A DNA stretch of 64,000 nucleotides from NCBI RefSeq assembly GCF_021654135.1, contig NZ_JAKGSD010000019.1, positions 47,886 to 111,885 of the forward strand. Reading direction: 5' to 3'. This stretch comes from Amycolatopsis tucumanensis. GTDB lineage: Bacteria > Actinomycetota > Actinomycetes > Mycobacteriales > Pseudonocardiaceae. The translations under genes were made by a program, and so were the position numbers. Below, piece by piece: positions 43,459-52,196 of the stretch (positions are counted from its first letter, which is position 1; every line of letters starts with the position of its first letter). Under the pieces are notes generated by a model. That model had not been told where the DNA came from. It saw only the letters and a list, made by a program, of their open reading frames with translations, and ran no database searches.

Positions 43459-44058
43459 ATGAGCACAACCATCGAGCAGATCCTGGACCGGGCCTTCGGT
43501 CACCCCCGCGGCCTGCTGGGCCGCATCGGCGGGGCCGTGATGGCCCACGCGAACGGCGCGACGGAATCGCACGTCGTGGACGTGGCGAGGCTCACCCGGG
43601 AGGAGACGGTCCTGGTGGTCGGCCCCGGTCCCGGGGTGGGCCTGCGCCTGGCCGGCCGGCGCGCGGCGCTGGCGCACGGGGTGGACCCGTCGCCGGAGAT
43701 GCTGGAGCTGGCGCAGGCCCGCTGCGCGGCGGAGATCGCGGCGGGCCGGGTCCGGCTGGCCCGCGGTTCGGCCGAGCGGACGGGCCTGGACGAGGCCTCC
43801 GTGGACGTGGTGGTGAGCGTGAACAACGTCCAACTGTGGGACGACCGCCCCGCGGGCTTCCACGAGCTGCGGCGGGTGCTGCGCCCGGGCGGGCGGCTGA
43901 TCCTCTCGGCGCACGAAAAGTGGCTCCCCGTGCCGCGGCACGAGCTGGCGGCCGAACTGGTCGAGGCGGGTTTCACGGACCTGCAGACGTGGGTGTGGCA
44001 ACCCCCGGGGGTCACCGCGCCGCTGGCCGCCCAGTTCCGCGCCCACCGCCCCGCCTGA
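43459..44058 (+). CDS. Class I SAM-dependent methyltransferase
   Basis: This 199-residue methyltransferase has motif I VLVVGPGPGVGLRLA (about residues 50-64), the acidic GVDPSPEML motif II and DVVVSVNNVQLWDD. The ATG at 43459 abuts GGAGGT with almost no spacing, so a ribosome site in the normal place is missing and a leaderless start is possible. Substrate unknown. Confidence 0.87.
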   Translation: MSTTIEQILDRAFGHPRGLLGRIGGAVMAHANGATESHVVDVARLTREETVLVVGPGPGVGLRLAGRRAALAHGVDPSPEMLELAQARCAAEIAAGRVRLARGSAERTGLDEASVDVVVSVNNVQLWDDRPAGFHELRRVLRPGGRLILSAHEKWLPVPRHELAAELVEAGFTDLQTWVWQPPGVTAPLAAQFRAHRPA

Positions 44059-44289
44059 GCCGCCCTGCTACCCCAAAATCAAAACCGGCCCCGCAAGATC
44101 CGCCGTCACCGGCGCCGCGCACGCCCTTGGCGGCGCGAGTCCAGACCCAGCCCCCCGCGAAATCCGCGGTCAGCGCCCCCAAGATTCAGCCTCCAGGCAC
44201 CACCAGCGCCGCGAGCCCGAACCCGGCTTCGCGGGATCCGCCAACGCGCCGGAACAATCGCAGGCCCGCCGCCGGCCGCGCGTGGCGGC
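44059..44289. other. Intergenic region with faint degenerate repeat
   Basis: Three blocks resembling CCGCAAGATCCGCC recur at about 44091, 44155 and 44228. Flanking sequence is partly similar. The unit length varies from 64 to 73 bp and similarity is weak. No gene seen in the 231 bp. Confidence 0.35.
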
Positions 44290-44670
44290 TCACTGCGGGC
44301 GGATGTCCGTCCGCAGTGGATGGTCCGGCGGGATCTCCACCAGCACGATCGACGTCCCGTCCGGGTCGGAGATGCGCGCCTCGTCCAGGCCCCACGGCTC
44401 GCGGCGGGCCTCGCGGTCCGGCACGACCCCGCGTTCGGCCAGCTCGTCCAGCGTGGCTTTGAGGTCGCGGACCTGGAACCACAGCTCCACGTCCGGGCTG
44501 GTGCCCTTCTCGCCGCGGCCGACGACCTCCAGGTAGCCCTGGCCGGTGAAGAACACGGTCCCGCCGGGGAACGTGCGGTAGATGGCCAGGCCGAGCACGT
44601 CCCGGTAGAACGCCGTGGTCTTCTCGGGGTCGCGGGGGTGGATCAGCACCCGGCTGCTCAGGACGTCCAT
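44290..44670 (-). CDS. VOC-superfamily (glyoxalase/dioxygenase-like) protein
   Basis: This 126-residue VOC-fold protein has an N-terminal LIHPRDPEKTTAFYRDVLGLAIYR and the paired beta-alpha-beta module ending DEARISDPDGTSIVLVEIP. Members bind a metal and act on lactoylglutathione or aromatic substrates, or sequester antibiotics. The metal ligands are present in part, so activity is uncertain. ATG at 44670 follows GGAGG. It is 22 bp downstream of the EamA gene on the same strand. Confidence 0.85.
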   Translation of the reverse strand: MDVLSSRVLIHPRDPEKTTAFYRDVLGLAIYRTFPGGTVFFTGQGYLEVVGRGEKGTSPDVELWFQVRDLKATLDELAERGVVPDREARREPWGLDEARISDPDGTSIVLVEIPPDHPLRTDIRPQ

Positions 44671-44692
44671 ACCTCCTGCCTACCCCACCTGG

Positions 44693-45556
44693 TCAGGAAG
44701 CCGCAATCGCGGCAATTCCGGCCAGGACGACGACCGAGCCGACCAGGCGGCGCACCGGGTGCGGCTCGCGCAGCACGAGCCAGGCCGCGATCCCGCCCAG
44801 CACGATGCTCACCTCACGCGCGGGCGCGACCAGGCTGACCGGCGCCATGCGCATCGCGTAGAGCACGAGCACGTAGGCGACCGGCGACAGCACCCCGACG
44901 GCCACCGCCTCCCGCCAGTGCGCCCGCCACAGCGCGCCGATCCGCCCGTCCGCGCGCACGGCCGTGGGCGCGAGCAGCAGGCTCTGCAGCACCGCACCGG
45001 CGGCGAAGTAGGTCAGCGGCGGGACGGCGAGGGCGTTGACGGCGTGGTCGTCCCAGAGCGTGTAGGCCGCGATGGTGACGCCGGTGAGCAGCCCGTAGAA
45101 GACCCCGGCCCGGCGGGCGCGGGCGTCCGCCGCCGAGCGCGAGCCGAGCCCGATCACCAGCACCCCGGTCACGACGAGCAGGGCGCCGGCGAGCCCGAGC
45201 CACCCGGGCCGCTCGCCGAGCAGGACGACCGCCGCGAGCACCGACAGCAGTGGCCCGCTCCCCCGCGCCAGCGGGTAGACGACGGACAGGTCGCCGACGC
45301 GGTAGCCGCGCTGCAGCACGATGCCGTAGGCGATGTGGAAGATCGCGGTCAGCAGCGCCGCGGGCAGCCAGGTCCACTGTGGATGCTGCCCCTCGACCAC
45401 CAGGGCCACGACCGCGACCGGTGCGCAGACCACCGCCGAGACGGTGTAGTAGAGGAAGACGAACCGGGCCCCGTCGTCGACCCGCTTGGCGGCGAGGTTC
45501 CACCCGGCGTGCACGACGGCGGCGACGAGGACGAGCCCGAGCGCCGTGCCGTTCAC
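44693..45556 (-). CDS. EamA/DMT-family transporter
   Basis: This 287-residue protein has ten hydrophobic segments in two EamA repeats, typical of drug/metabolite transporters. The repeats begin ALGLVLVAAVVHAGWNLAAK and AGVFYGLLTGVTIAAYTLWDD. GTG at 45556 is chosen because GGGGAGG lies 6 nt upstream; a longer frame from 45685 has no site and overlaps the rpsT promoter region. Substrate unknown. Confidence 0.9.
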   Translation of the reverse strand: MNGTALGLVLVAAVVHAGWNLAAKRVDDGARFVFLYYTVSAVVCAPVAVVALVVEGQHPQWTWLPAALLTAIFHIAYGIVLQRGYRVGDLSVVYPLARGSGPLLSVLAAVVLLGERPGWLGLAGALLVVTGVLVIGLGSRSAADARARRAGVFYGLLTGVTIAAYTLWDDHAVNALAVPPLTYFAAGAVLQSLLLAPTAVRADGRIGALWRAHWREAVAVGVLSPVAYVLVLYAMRMAPVSLVAPAREVSIVLGGIAAWLVLREPHPVRRLVGSVVVLAGIAAIAAS

Positions 45557-45708
45557 CTGCAGCCTCCCCAGCCAGTGCGAGTGCCACCGTAACGCCCTGC
45601 TAACCTTGTCGGTCGTTGCCGTGCGGCATTCCGCCAGGGAGGAAACCCGCACGCCGGGGCCGGTACAGCGCGGCAGCGAAGCCACCGACAGATCGAAGGA
45701 GCGCCTTC

Positions 45709-45969
45709 ATGGCCAACATCAAGTCCCAGATCAAGCGCATCAAGACCAACGAGAAGGCGCGCCAGCGCAACCAGTCGGTCAAGTCCTCGGTGAAGACCGC
45801 GATCCGCAAGTTCCGCGAGGCCGCCGAGGCGGGCGACAAGGCCAAGGCCGTCGAGCTGCAGCAGGCTGCCGCTCGCGCCCTGGACAAGGCCGCCAGCAAG
45901 GGCGTCATCCACGCGAACCAGGCCGCCAACAAGAAGTCGGCGATGGCCAAGCGCGTCAACCAGCTCTGA
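45709..45969 (+). CDS. rpsT: 30S ribosomal protein S20
   Basis: This 86-residue basic protein matches S20 throughout (MANIKSQIKRIKTNEKARQ and a C-terminal NKKSAMAKRVNQL). It binds 16S rRNA and is an early assembly protein. ATG at 45709 has GAAGGAG upstream. It is the first landmark of the conserved block running from rpsT and holA to nadD. A terminator hairpin follows. Confidence 0.97.
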   Translation: MANIKSQIKRIKTNEKARQRNQSVKSSVKTAIRKFREAAEAGDKAKAVELQQAAARALDKAASKGVIHANQAANKKSAMAKRVNQL

Positions 45970-45984
45970 GCTTGATCTTCCGAG

Positions 45985-46012
45985 GGGCGGGCATCCAGCA
46001 GGGTGCCCGCCC
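45985..46012 (+). terminator. Terminator of rpsT
   Basis: GGGCGGGCA and TGCCCGCCC form a 9-bp stem around a 10-nt loop, 15 bp after the stop, followed by TTCTGCTGT. Confidence 0.75.
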
Positions 46013-46145
46013 TTCTGCTGTCCAGGGCTGACGGGTTCGCGAGGGACGGGACTTGAAGCCGCAATTCCCTACGCGCTCGGCTCCGGCGCCCGGACAGCCA
46101 TTGGCGCAGCAGGCGCCAGCCCCTCACCCGGACCCGCCGGTCAGC

Positions 46146-46335
46146 GAACTCACGCTCGTTCCGAGCGATGATGAGCCCGCCCCACCCCTCACCAAGCAAC
46201 CGCAGTCCGACTCGCGCACCGAACTCAGCGCTCGTCCCGAACGCCGAAACCTTCCCCACCCCACCGCGCCCCGCTTCCAGGAGCCGAACGGCCGCGGCCC
46301 GACCGCGGCGCTGAACTCAGCGCTTGTCGCGGGCG
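46146..46335. repeat. Degenerate copies of the holA 3' end
   Basis: The motif GAACTCAGCGCTCGTC occurs three times: at 46146 (GAACTCACGCTCGTTC), at 46221 and at 46313, spaced 75 and 92 bp. The 46313 copy is the real holA end including its stop codon. The two others lie downstream of it in the rpsT-holA gap (46013-46316), which contains no gene. Confidence 0.55.
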
Positions 46336-47297
46336 GCGGCGAGTTCCAGGACAGCCCGTTCGAGCGCGTAGGCCGGGTCCGCGGCCTGGCCCTTGACCTC
46401 GGCGTTCACCCGCGCCACCACGGCCATCGCGTCGGCCAGTCCGGCCTGCGTCCACCCGCGGGACTGCCCCTGCGCCTTGCGGATCTTCCACGGCGGCATG
46501 CCCAGCTCACCGGCCATCTGGTTCGGGTTGCCGCGGTCGGCCGCCGACACGCGGGCGATGGTGCGGACGGCGTCCGCGAGGGCGTCGGCGATCAGGACGT
46601 GCGCCACGCCGATCTGGAGCGCCCACCGCATCGCTTCGAGCGCCGCGCCGCGCTCGCCCGCGACGGCCTTTTCCGCGACCGCGAAGCCCGTCACGTCCGC
46701 GCGGCCCCTGTGGTAGCGGCGCACGGCTTCTTCGTCGACCCGCCCGCCCGAGTCCGCCACCAGCTGCGACGCCGCCGCGGCCAGCTCCCGCAGGTCGGAT
46801 CCGACGGCGTCGATGAGCGCGGCCACGCCGGCCGGGTCGATCTTGCCGCCGGCCTGCCGCACCTCGTTGCGGACGAACGACTCCCGATCGGCCGGCCGGG
46901 TGATCTTCGGGCATTCGGTCACCTGGGCGCCGGCCTTGCGCAGCGCCGCGGGCAGCGACTTGGCCGCCTTGCTGCGGCCGCCGCCGGTGTGCACGACGAC
47001 CAGGACGACGCCGTCGGCAGGCATCTTCGCGTAGGCGAGCACCGCGTCGGCCAGCTCCTGGCCGATGTCCTGCGCGCCTTCCAGCACGATGACCCGTCCC
47101 TCGCTGAACAGCGACGGGCTGACCAGCTCGGCCAGTCCGGGCGGCGTGAGATCGGACACCCGGACCTTCGTCAGCTCGGCCGTCGCGTCCTCCCGGCGTG
47201 CCTGTTCCAGGGCGGCGCGGACGGCGCGCTCGACGAGCAGCTCCTCTTCGCCGAGCACGAGCTGCAGGGGGGCGGAGGTGGTTGCCGGCGCGGTCAC
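46317..47297 (-). CDS. holA: DNA polymerase III delta subunit
   Basis: This 326-residue clamp-loader subunit has an N-terminal AAA+-like fold (QLVLGEEELLVERAVRAAL) and the central VVLVVVHTGGGRSKAAKSL. The C-terminal helical collar has PNQMAGELGMPPWKIRKAQ. Delta opens the sliding clamp during replication. GTG start at 47297 with GGGAGG upstream. Order rpsT-holA-comEC is conserved in actinobacteria. The 3' end is repeated downstream. Confidence 0.94.
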   Translation of the reverse strand: MTAPATTSAPLQLVLGEEELLVERAVRAALEQARREDATAELTKVRVSDLTPPGLAELVSPSLFSEGRVIVLEGAQDIGQELADAVLAYAKMPADGVVLVVVHTGGGRSKAAKSLPAALRKAGAQVTECPKITRPADRESFVRNEVRQAGGKIDPAGVAALIDAVGSDLRELAAAASQLVADSGGRVDEEAVRRYHRGRADVTGFAVAEKAVAGERGAALEAMRWALQIGVAHVLIADALADAVRTIARVSAADRGNPNQMAGELGMPPWKIRKAQGQSRGWTQAGLADAMAVVARVNAEVKGQAADPAYALERAVLELAAARDKR

Positions 47298-47435
47298 GGT
47301 TCAGATCCTCCCACGGACCACCGACAGCTCCGGAGCGTGATGAAACCCGCAGGGGCATGGCGTGCTCCGAGCGTGGTGCCGTATGTTGTCAACCAGGCAT
47401 CGCGCGAGCGCGACAGCCACCACAACCGAATACCG

Positions 47436-47564
47436 CTCATCCAGAGGGGCAGAGGGAACGGCCCGACGAAGCCCCGGCAACCGGCGTCAGCCTGTCATCT
47501 CGATTCCGCGAGGTAGCTGACGATCACGGTGCCAATTCCGGCCCGCGTCAGCGGGGCAGATGAG
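47436..47564 (+). ncRNA. SAM-I (S-box) riboswitch upstream of thrC
   Basis: The conserved core is present: P1 strand CTCATC paired with GATGAG at the other end, CCAGAGGGGCAGAGGGA, then GGCCCGACGAAGCCCCGGC, CAACCGGCGTCAGCC, and GGTGCCAATTCCGGCC. The 3' strand of P1 runs directly into the GAGGAAAGG ribosome site of thrC, which argues for translational control. S-box RNAs normally turn genes off when SAM is plentiful. Confidence 0.9.
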
Positions 47565-47579
47565 GAAAGGAACCTCGCG

Positions 47580-48845
47580 ATGACTGCAGCCCTCGATTCG
47601 ACCACCACCCGTCGCACCGTCGACCTCGGCCCGGCCGTGGAACTGGTCTCCAAGGAAGAGGGCCACCGCCAGCCGCTCGCCCCGGAGTTCGTCTCCGCCG
47701 AGGACTTCTCGCCGCTGGAGGTCGCCTACGACTTCGGTCGCGTCCGCCGCGAGGACATCGAGGCGGGCCCGCGCAACATCTGGCGCTACAAGCGGCTGCT
47801 GCCGGTGCCCTCGAACGTCGAGGAGATCCCGAACACCGAGCCCGGCTGTACCAGGCTGGTGAAGGCCGACCGGCTCGCCAAGGCTCTCGGTGTGAAGAGC
47901 CTGTGGGTCAAGGACGACACCGGCAACCCCACCCACTCGTTCAAGGACCGCGTCGTCGCCGTCGCGCTGGCCGCGGCTCGCGAGTTCGGGTTCGACACCC
48001 TGGCCTGCCCCTCCACCGGCAACCTGGCCAACGCCGTCGCCGCGGCCGCGGCCCGCGCCGGCTGGCAGTCCGTGGTGCTGATCCCCTCCTCGCTCGAGCG
48101 CGCCAAGGTGCTGACCACCGCGGTCTACGACGGCAACCTGATCGCTGTCGACGGCAACTACGACGACGTCAACCGCCTCGCCACCGAGCTGGCCGCCGAG
48201 CACGAGAACTGGGCGTTCGTGAACGTCAACGTGCGCCCCTACTACTCCGAGGGCTCGAAGACGCTCGCCTACGAGGTCGCCGAGCAGCTCGGCTGGCGGA
48301 TCCCCGAGCAGATCGTCGTGCCGATCGCCTCGGGCTCCCAGCTGACCAAGGTGGACAAGGGCTTCCGCGAGTTCGCCAAGCTCGGCCTGGTCGACGACAC
48401 CCCGTACAAGGTGTTCGGCGCGCAGGCCGCCGGCTGCTCGCCGGTGTCCGCGGCGTTCCGCAACGGCCACGACGTGGTGCAGCCGGTCAAGCCGGACACC
48501 ATCGCCCGCTCGCTCGCGATCGGCAACCCGGCCGACGGCCCCTACGTGCTCGACACGGTTCGCCGCACGGGCGGCGCGATCGAGGACGTGACCGACGAAG
48601 AGGTCGTCGAGGGCATCCGCCTGCTCGCCCGGACCGAGGGCATCTTCACCGAGACCGCCGGTGGTGTCACCGTCGCGACGGCGAAGAAGCTCATCGAGGC
48701 GGGCAAGATCGACCCGGACGCCGAGACCGTCCTGCTCATCACCGGTGACGGCCTGAAGACCCTGGACGCCATCGAGAACGAGGTCGGCCCGAAGGCGACG
48801 GTCCCGCCGTCGGCGGCGGCCGTGCACAAGGCCCTGGGCCTCTGA
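47580..48845 (+). CDS. thrC: Threonine synthase
   Basis: This 421-residue PLP enzyme converts O-phosphohomoserine to threonine. The PLP lysine sits in HSFKDR, with the phosphate-binding loop STGNLANAVAAAAARAG. A C-terminal IASGSQLTKVDKGF and the long VLLITGDGLKTLD fit the family. ATG at 47580 follows GAAAGG. A SAM-I riboswitch precedes it. That is unusual for threonine synthase, which competes with methionine synthesis for O-phosphohomoserine; the leader suggests SAM-responsive control of that branch. A fused or paralogous role is not evident. Confidence 0.93.
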   Translation: MTAALDSTTTRRTVDLGPAVELVSKEEGHRQPLAPEFVSAEDFSPLEVAYDFGRVRREDIEAGPRNIWRYKRLLPVPSNVEEIPNTEPGCTRLVKADRLAKALGVKSLWVKDDTGNPTHSFKDRVVAVALAAAREFGFDTLACPSTGNLANAVAAAAARAGWQSVVLIPSSLERAKVLTTAVYDGNLIAVDGNYDDVNRLATELAAEHENWAFVNVNVRPYYSEGSKTLAYEVAEQLGWRIPEQIVVPIASGSQLTKVDKGFREFAKLGLVDDTPYKVFGAQAAGCSPVSAAFRNGHDVVQPVKPDTIARSLAIGNPADGPYVLDTVRRTGGAIEDVTDEEVVEGIRLLARTEGIFTETAGGVTVATAKKLIEAGKIDPDAETVLLITGDGLKTLDAIENEVGPKATVPPSAAAVHKALGL

Positions 48846-48894
48846 CAGGTCCCGGGTCTCTGCCAGGCCCGGCGCCTCTGATCAAGGTTCCACT

Positions 48895-51246
48895 TCACTT
48901 TCCCCGGCGAACGACCGCCGGTCCGGTCTGGTCGGGGATCACCGCGGTGTCGCCGTCGGTGTCCGTGCGGGCGATGAGCGCACCGTCCGCGGTCAGGGTG
49001 TCGAGCGTCGTCCGGTTCGGGTGGCCGTAACGGTTGCCCGAACCGACGCTCACCAGCGCCAGCCGCGCGGACACCGCGGCCAGGAACTGGGGCAGCGAGA
49101 ACCTGCTGCCGTGGTGCGGCACCTTCAGGATCTCCGCGTGCAGATCCGTTCCCGCGGCCAGCAGGTCGGCCTGTGCGGCGAGTTCGACGTCGCCGGTCAG
49201 CAGCACGCTGCCGGCCGGTGTGCGGGCTCGTAGCACCACCGAGCTGTTGTTGATCTGTGTTCCGTCGTCGTCCTCCCCTTCGGACACGTATCTGGGTCCC
49301 AGCACTTCGAGGCTCAGCGCCGGCCACTCGAGCCGCCGGCCCAGGTCCAGTTCGAGCAGCGGGACCCGGTGGCGGGCCGCGATCTGGCCGGCCTGCCGCC
49401 ACGCCCAGCCGGGCTGCCGCCCGGGCCCGACCGCGATCGCCCCCACCGAGCGTCCCTCGAACACCGAGTCGAGTCCGCCGATGTGGTCGGCGTGCAGGTG
49501 GCTCAGCACCACCAGCGGCACCCGCTCGATGCCCAGCCGGTCCAGACACCGGTCGGCCGGCCCCGGCTCGGGCCCGGCGTCCACCACCACCGCCCGTCCG
49601 GGCTCACCGGTGGCCAGCACGAGGCTGTCGCCCTGACCGACGTCACAGGCGACCACCGCCCATCCCGGTGGCGGCCAGCCGGGCGCAATCACCTTGCCCG
49701 GAACGACGAGCAGCAGCACCCCGGCCAGCACGAGCGCCAGCAGCACCCGCAAGCGCCGACGGCGCAATGCCAGAACCACGGCGATGGCGACCACCAGCGC
49801 GAGAAACCCGCCCCACCAGCCGCTGGGCCACGCCAGCACCGCACCGGGCACCTCCGACGCACGCCGCGCCACGAGAATCAACCAGCCCGCCTCCGGCCCG
49901 GCCAGCCGGACGATCAGCTCACCTCCGGCAGGCCACGCGGTCGCGACGACCGTCGCGAGCACCCCGAATACGGTCGCCGGCGCGACCACGGGCGCGGCCA
50001 GCACGTTCGCCGCCACGCTGACCAGGCTGAGCTGCCCGGCCATGCCGGCCACGACAGGCGCTGTCACGACGAACGCCGCCGCCGGAACCGCCAGCCCTTC
50101 GGCGAAGCCCGGCGGAACGCCGCGCCGGTGAAGGCTTTCCGCCCACCGCGGCGCGAGGAGCACCAGCCCGGCCGTCGCGATCACCGACAACACGAAGCCG
50201 AAGCTGACGGCCATCGCCGGGTCCCACGCCACGAGGACGCAAGTCGCGGCGGCCAGTGCGGGGACGACTGAGCGTTCCCGCCCCAGCGCCAGCGCCAGCA
50301 GGGCAATCGCGCCCATGACTCCGGCCCGCAGGACGGTCGGCTCCCCGCCCGCCAGGACCACGAACCCGGCCAGCGCTGCCCCGGACAGCGCCGCGGACAA
50401 CCGTGGTCCTGCCCGTAAGAGCCGCAACAGCAGCAGCACGGCGCCGCACACGATCGCGACGTTGGACCCGCTGACCGCCATCAGGTGCGTGAGGCCAGCG
50501 TCGGTGAACTCGCGGTCGAGCCGTTCGGACAGCCCGCTCGTGTCGCCCACGACGAGCCCCGGCACCAGCCCGGCCTGCTCCTCGGGCAGGACCGCGCACG
50601 CGTTGCGGAGCGCCTCACGCATCGATTCCGCGGCGCGCTGCCACCAGGGCGCCTCCGTAGCTTCCACGGGCGGCCCGCGAACGTGAACCGCGGCCACGGT
50701 CAGGTCAGCGTCCCGCGGCGGAGCCAGCTCGCCGCTCGCGGTGACCTCCTGACCCGGAATGATCTCGCTCCACGTCGCGAACGGCGCGAGCAGCGCGACC
50801 CGTCCGGTCGAGACCACCGGCTCAGCGTGACGTTCCGCGTGCAGGACGTCGGCCGCGATCACCACTGACCTCGGCCCGGCCTGCTGATCTGCATATCCGG
50901 CCGACCGCACGGGTTTCGGACGTTCCGTCACCAGCACCCGCAGGGTCACCTCCGTGCCCCGCTGTGCGAGGCCGTGGAGCGGGTCGTGCTCGGCCCGGTT
51001 CAACCGGAGGCCGAGCGGACCGGCGAGCAGGAGACCGGCCACGAGCAGCGCCGCCGCGCCCGCCCACCAGCGCGACCGAGCCGGACGCAGCTTGATCAGC
51101 AGCCCCAAGGACACCAGCACCGCCGCGGCGCCGCACGCCAGAGCCAGCCACCACGTCCACAACAGTCCGAGCAGCGCTCCGAGCCACAGCGACAACGCGG
51201 CCGGCACCAGGCGAAAGTCATGCCGGACAACAGGTTCCGTGATCAC
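48895..51246 (-). CDS. comEC: ComEC/Rec2-family DNA uptake protein
   Basis: This 783-residue polytopic membrane protein has an N-terminal region with several membrane segments, the competence domain (ATGEPTVLRAGVMGAIALLAL-like core with GSNVAIVCG) and a C-terminal metallo-beta-lactamase domain with LSHLHADHIGGLD. ComEC forms the channel for single-stranded DNA entry. GTG overlaps the comEA stop (GTGA). Many actinobacteria keep these genes without known competence. Confidence 0.93.
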   Translation of the reverse strand: MITEPVVRHDFRLVPAALSLWLGALLGLLWTWWLALACGAAAVLVSLGLLIKLRPARSRWWAGAAALLVAGLLLAGPLGLRLNRAEHDPLHGLAQRGTEVTLRVLVTERPKPVRSAGYADQQAGPRSVVIAADVLHAERHAEPVVSTGRVALLAPFATWSEIIPGQEVTASGELAPPRDADLTVAAVHVRGPPVEATEAPWWQRAAESMREALRNACAVLPEEQAGLVPGLVVGDTSGLSERLDREFTDAGLTHLMAVSGSNVAIVCGAVLLLLRLLRAGPRLSAALSGAALAGFVVLAGGEPTVLRAGVMGAIALLALALGRERSVVPALAAATCVLVAWDPAMAVSFGFVLSVIATAGLVLLAPRWAESLHRRGVPPGFAEGLAVPAAAFVVTAPVVAGMAGQLSLVSVAANVLAAPVVAPATVFGVLATVVATAWPAGGELIVRLAGPEAGWLILVARRASEVPGAVLAWPSGWWGGFLALVVAIAVVLALRRRRLRVLLALVLAGVLLLVVPGKVIAPGWPPPGWAVVACDVGQGDSLVLATGEPGRAVVVDAGPEPGPADRCLDRLGIERVPLVVLSHLHADHIGGLDSVFEGRSVGAIAVGPGRQPGWAWRQAGQIAARHRVPLLELDLGRRLEWPALSLEVLGPRYVSEGEDDDGTQINNSSVVLRARTPAGSVLLTGDVELAAQADLLAAGTDLHAEILKVPHHGSRFSLPQFLAAVSARLALVSVGSGNRYGHPNRTTLDTLTADGALIARTDTDGDTAVIPDQTGPAVVRRGK

Positions 51247-51998
51247 GAGACCGTCACCTGCTCCCGCAGCCGGGACAATCGTGTCTCGCCGATGCCCTCG
51301 ACCTCACGCAGCTGGTCGACCGACCGGAACGACCCGTGCTTCGTGCGCCAGTCGATGATGCGCTGGGCAGTGACCTCGCCGATCCCCGGCAGGGCGTCGA
51401 GTTGCTCGGCGCTGGCCGTGTTCAGGTCGACGAGCGCGGGGGCGCCGCCGCTCTCGGCCGGCTGCTGCACTCCGGCAGGCGGCGGGATGCCGACGTAGAT
51501 CTGCTCGCCGTCGGCCAGCTTGCGCGCGAGGTTCAGCGCCGTGACGTCGGTGCCCTCGATCGCGCCGCCTGCCGCGCGGAGGGCGTCCGCCACCCGCGCA
51601 CCGCCGGGGACCGTGACCAGCCCGGGGTTCCGGACCTTGCCGACCACGCTGATCACCAGCGAACTGTCGGCGACCCGGCTGGCCGATGCGCTGACCGGCG
51701 CGGGCCGGTCCGGCGCCGCGGGCAGCACCGGCGCGCGTTCGACGGGCGGACTACCACCGAGGAGCGCGATCGACGTCCCGACGAGCACCAGGACGCCGAC
51801 CAGGGCCAGCAGCACCGTGGTCAGGCGCCGCCGCTGAGGGCTGCCGGTGAGCGACTCGGGCACCCAGCGCTCGACCAGCCGCCCGACGGCACCCGGCGGC
51901 CCGGTGTCGCGGTCGGCCGCGAGGGCCTGACCGGCGAGCTGCTCGAGCCGGCGGTTGACGGGAATGCCCGGCGATTCCGGGGCTGATCGTTCGAACAC
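51243..51998 (-). CDS. comEA: ComEA-family helix-hairpin-helix DNA-binding protein
   Basis: This 251-residue membrane-anchored protein has a cytoplasmic N-terminus, one membrane segment (about residues 60-80, VLLALVGVLVLVGTSIALL), a SLBB domain (VVGKVRNPGLVTVPGGARV), and a C-terminal ComEA domain with two helix-hairpin-helix motifs (LDALPGIGEVTAQRIIDWR and VEGIGETRLSRLREQ). It binds DNA outside the membrane for ComEC. The GTG at 51998 is 7 nt after TAGCGT, so it may be leaderless; a longer frame to 52157 is unlikely. Confidence 0.9.
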   Translation of the reverse strand: MFERSAPESPGIPVNRRLEQLAGQALAADRDTGPPGAVGRLVERWVPESLTGSPQRRRLTTVLLALVGVLVLVGTSIALLGGSPPVERAPVLPAAPDRPAPVSASASRVADSSLVISVVGKVRNPGLVTVPGGARVADALRAAGGAIEGTDVTALNLARKLADGEQIYVGIPPPAGVQQPAESGGAPALVDLNTASAEQLDALPGIGEVTAQRIIDWRTKHGSFRSVDQLREVEGIGETRLSRLREQVTVS

Positions 51999-52051
51999 GC
52001 ATTCGACGCTAGGGGGCGCGGAGAGGAGGGAGAAGTGGGAATCGCGGAGGC

Positions 52052-52078
52052 TGTGGACAAGTGGGGGTCTGTGGACAA
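52052..52078 (-). other. Pair of DnaA-box sequences
   Basis: TTGTCCACA occurs twice on the minus strand (52052-52060 and 52070-52078), 18 bp apart, each within a repeat of CTGTGGACAAGTGG. TTGTCCACA is the standard actinobacterial DnaA box. They lie in the comEA-degV gap. No origin-like AT-rich element is nearby, so a DnaA-titrating or regulatory site is more likely than an origin. Confidence 0.6.
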
Positions 52079-52196
52079 GTGGCGCGTTCTGCCGCGGTGC
52101 CAGGGTTTTCTGTCGGTGGCGTATGGCAACGTGGAAGGGTTTGGACGCAAGACCCAAAGCGCTTGCGCGAAAAGGGTTCCTGAGTCCCCGGGAAGC

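Noticed and set aside
44091..44245. Fourth gene-tail array after the methyltransferase gene
   Set aside because: Blocks are irregular in length and do not match the methyltransferase's 3' end well enough.
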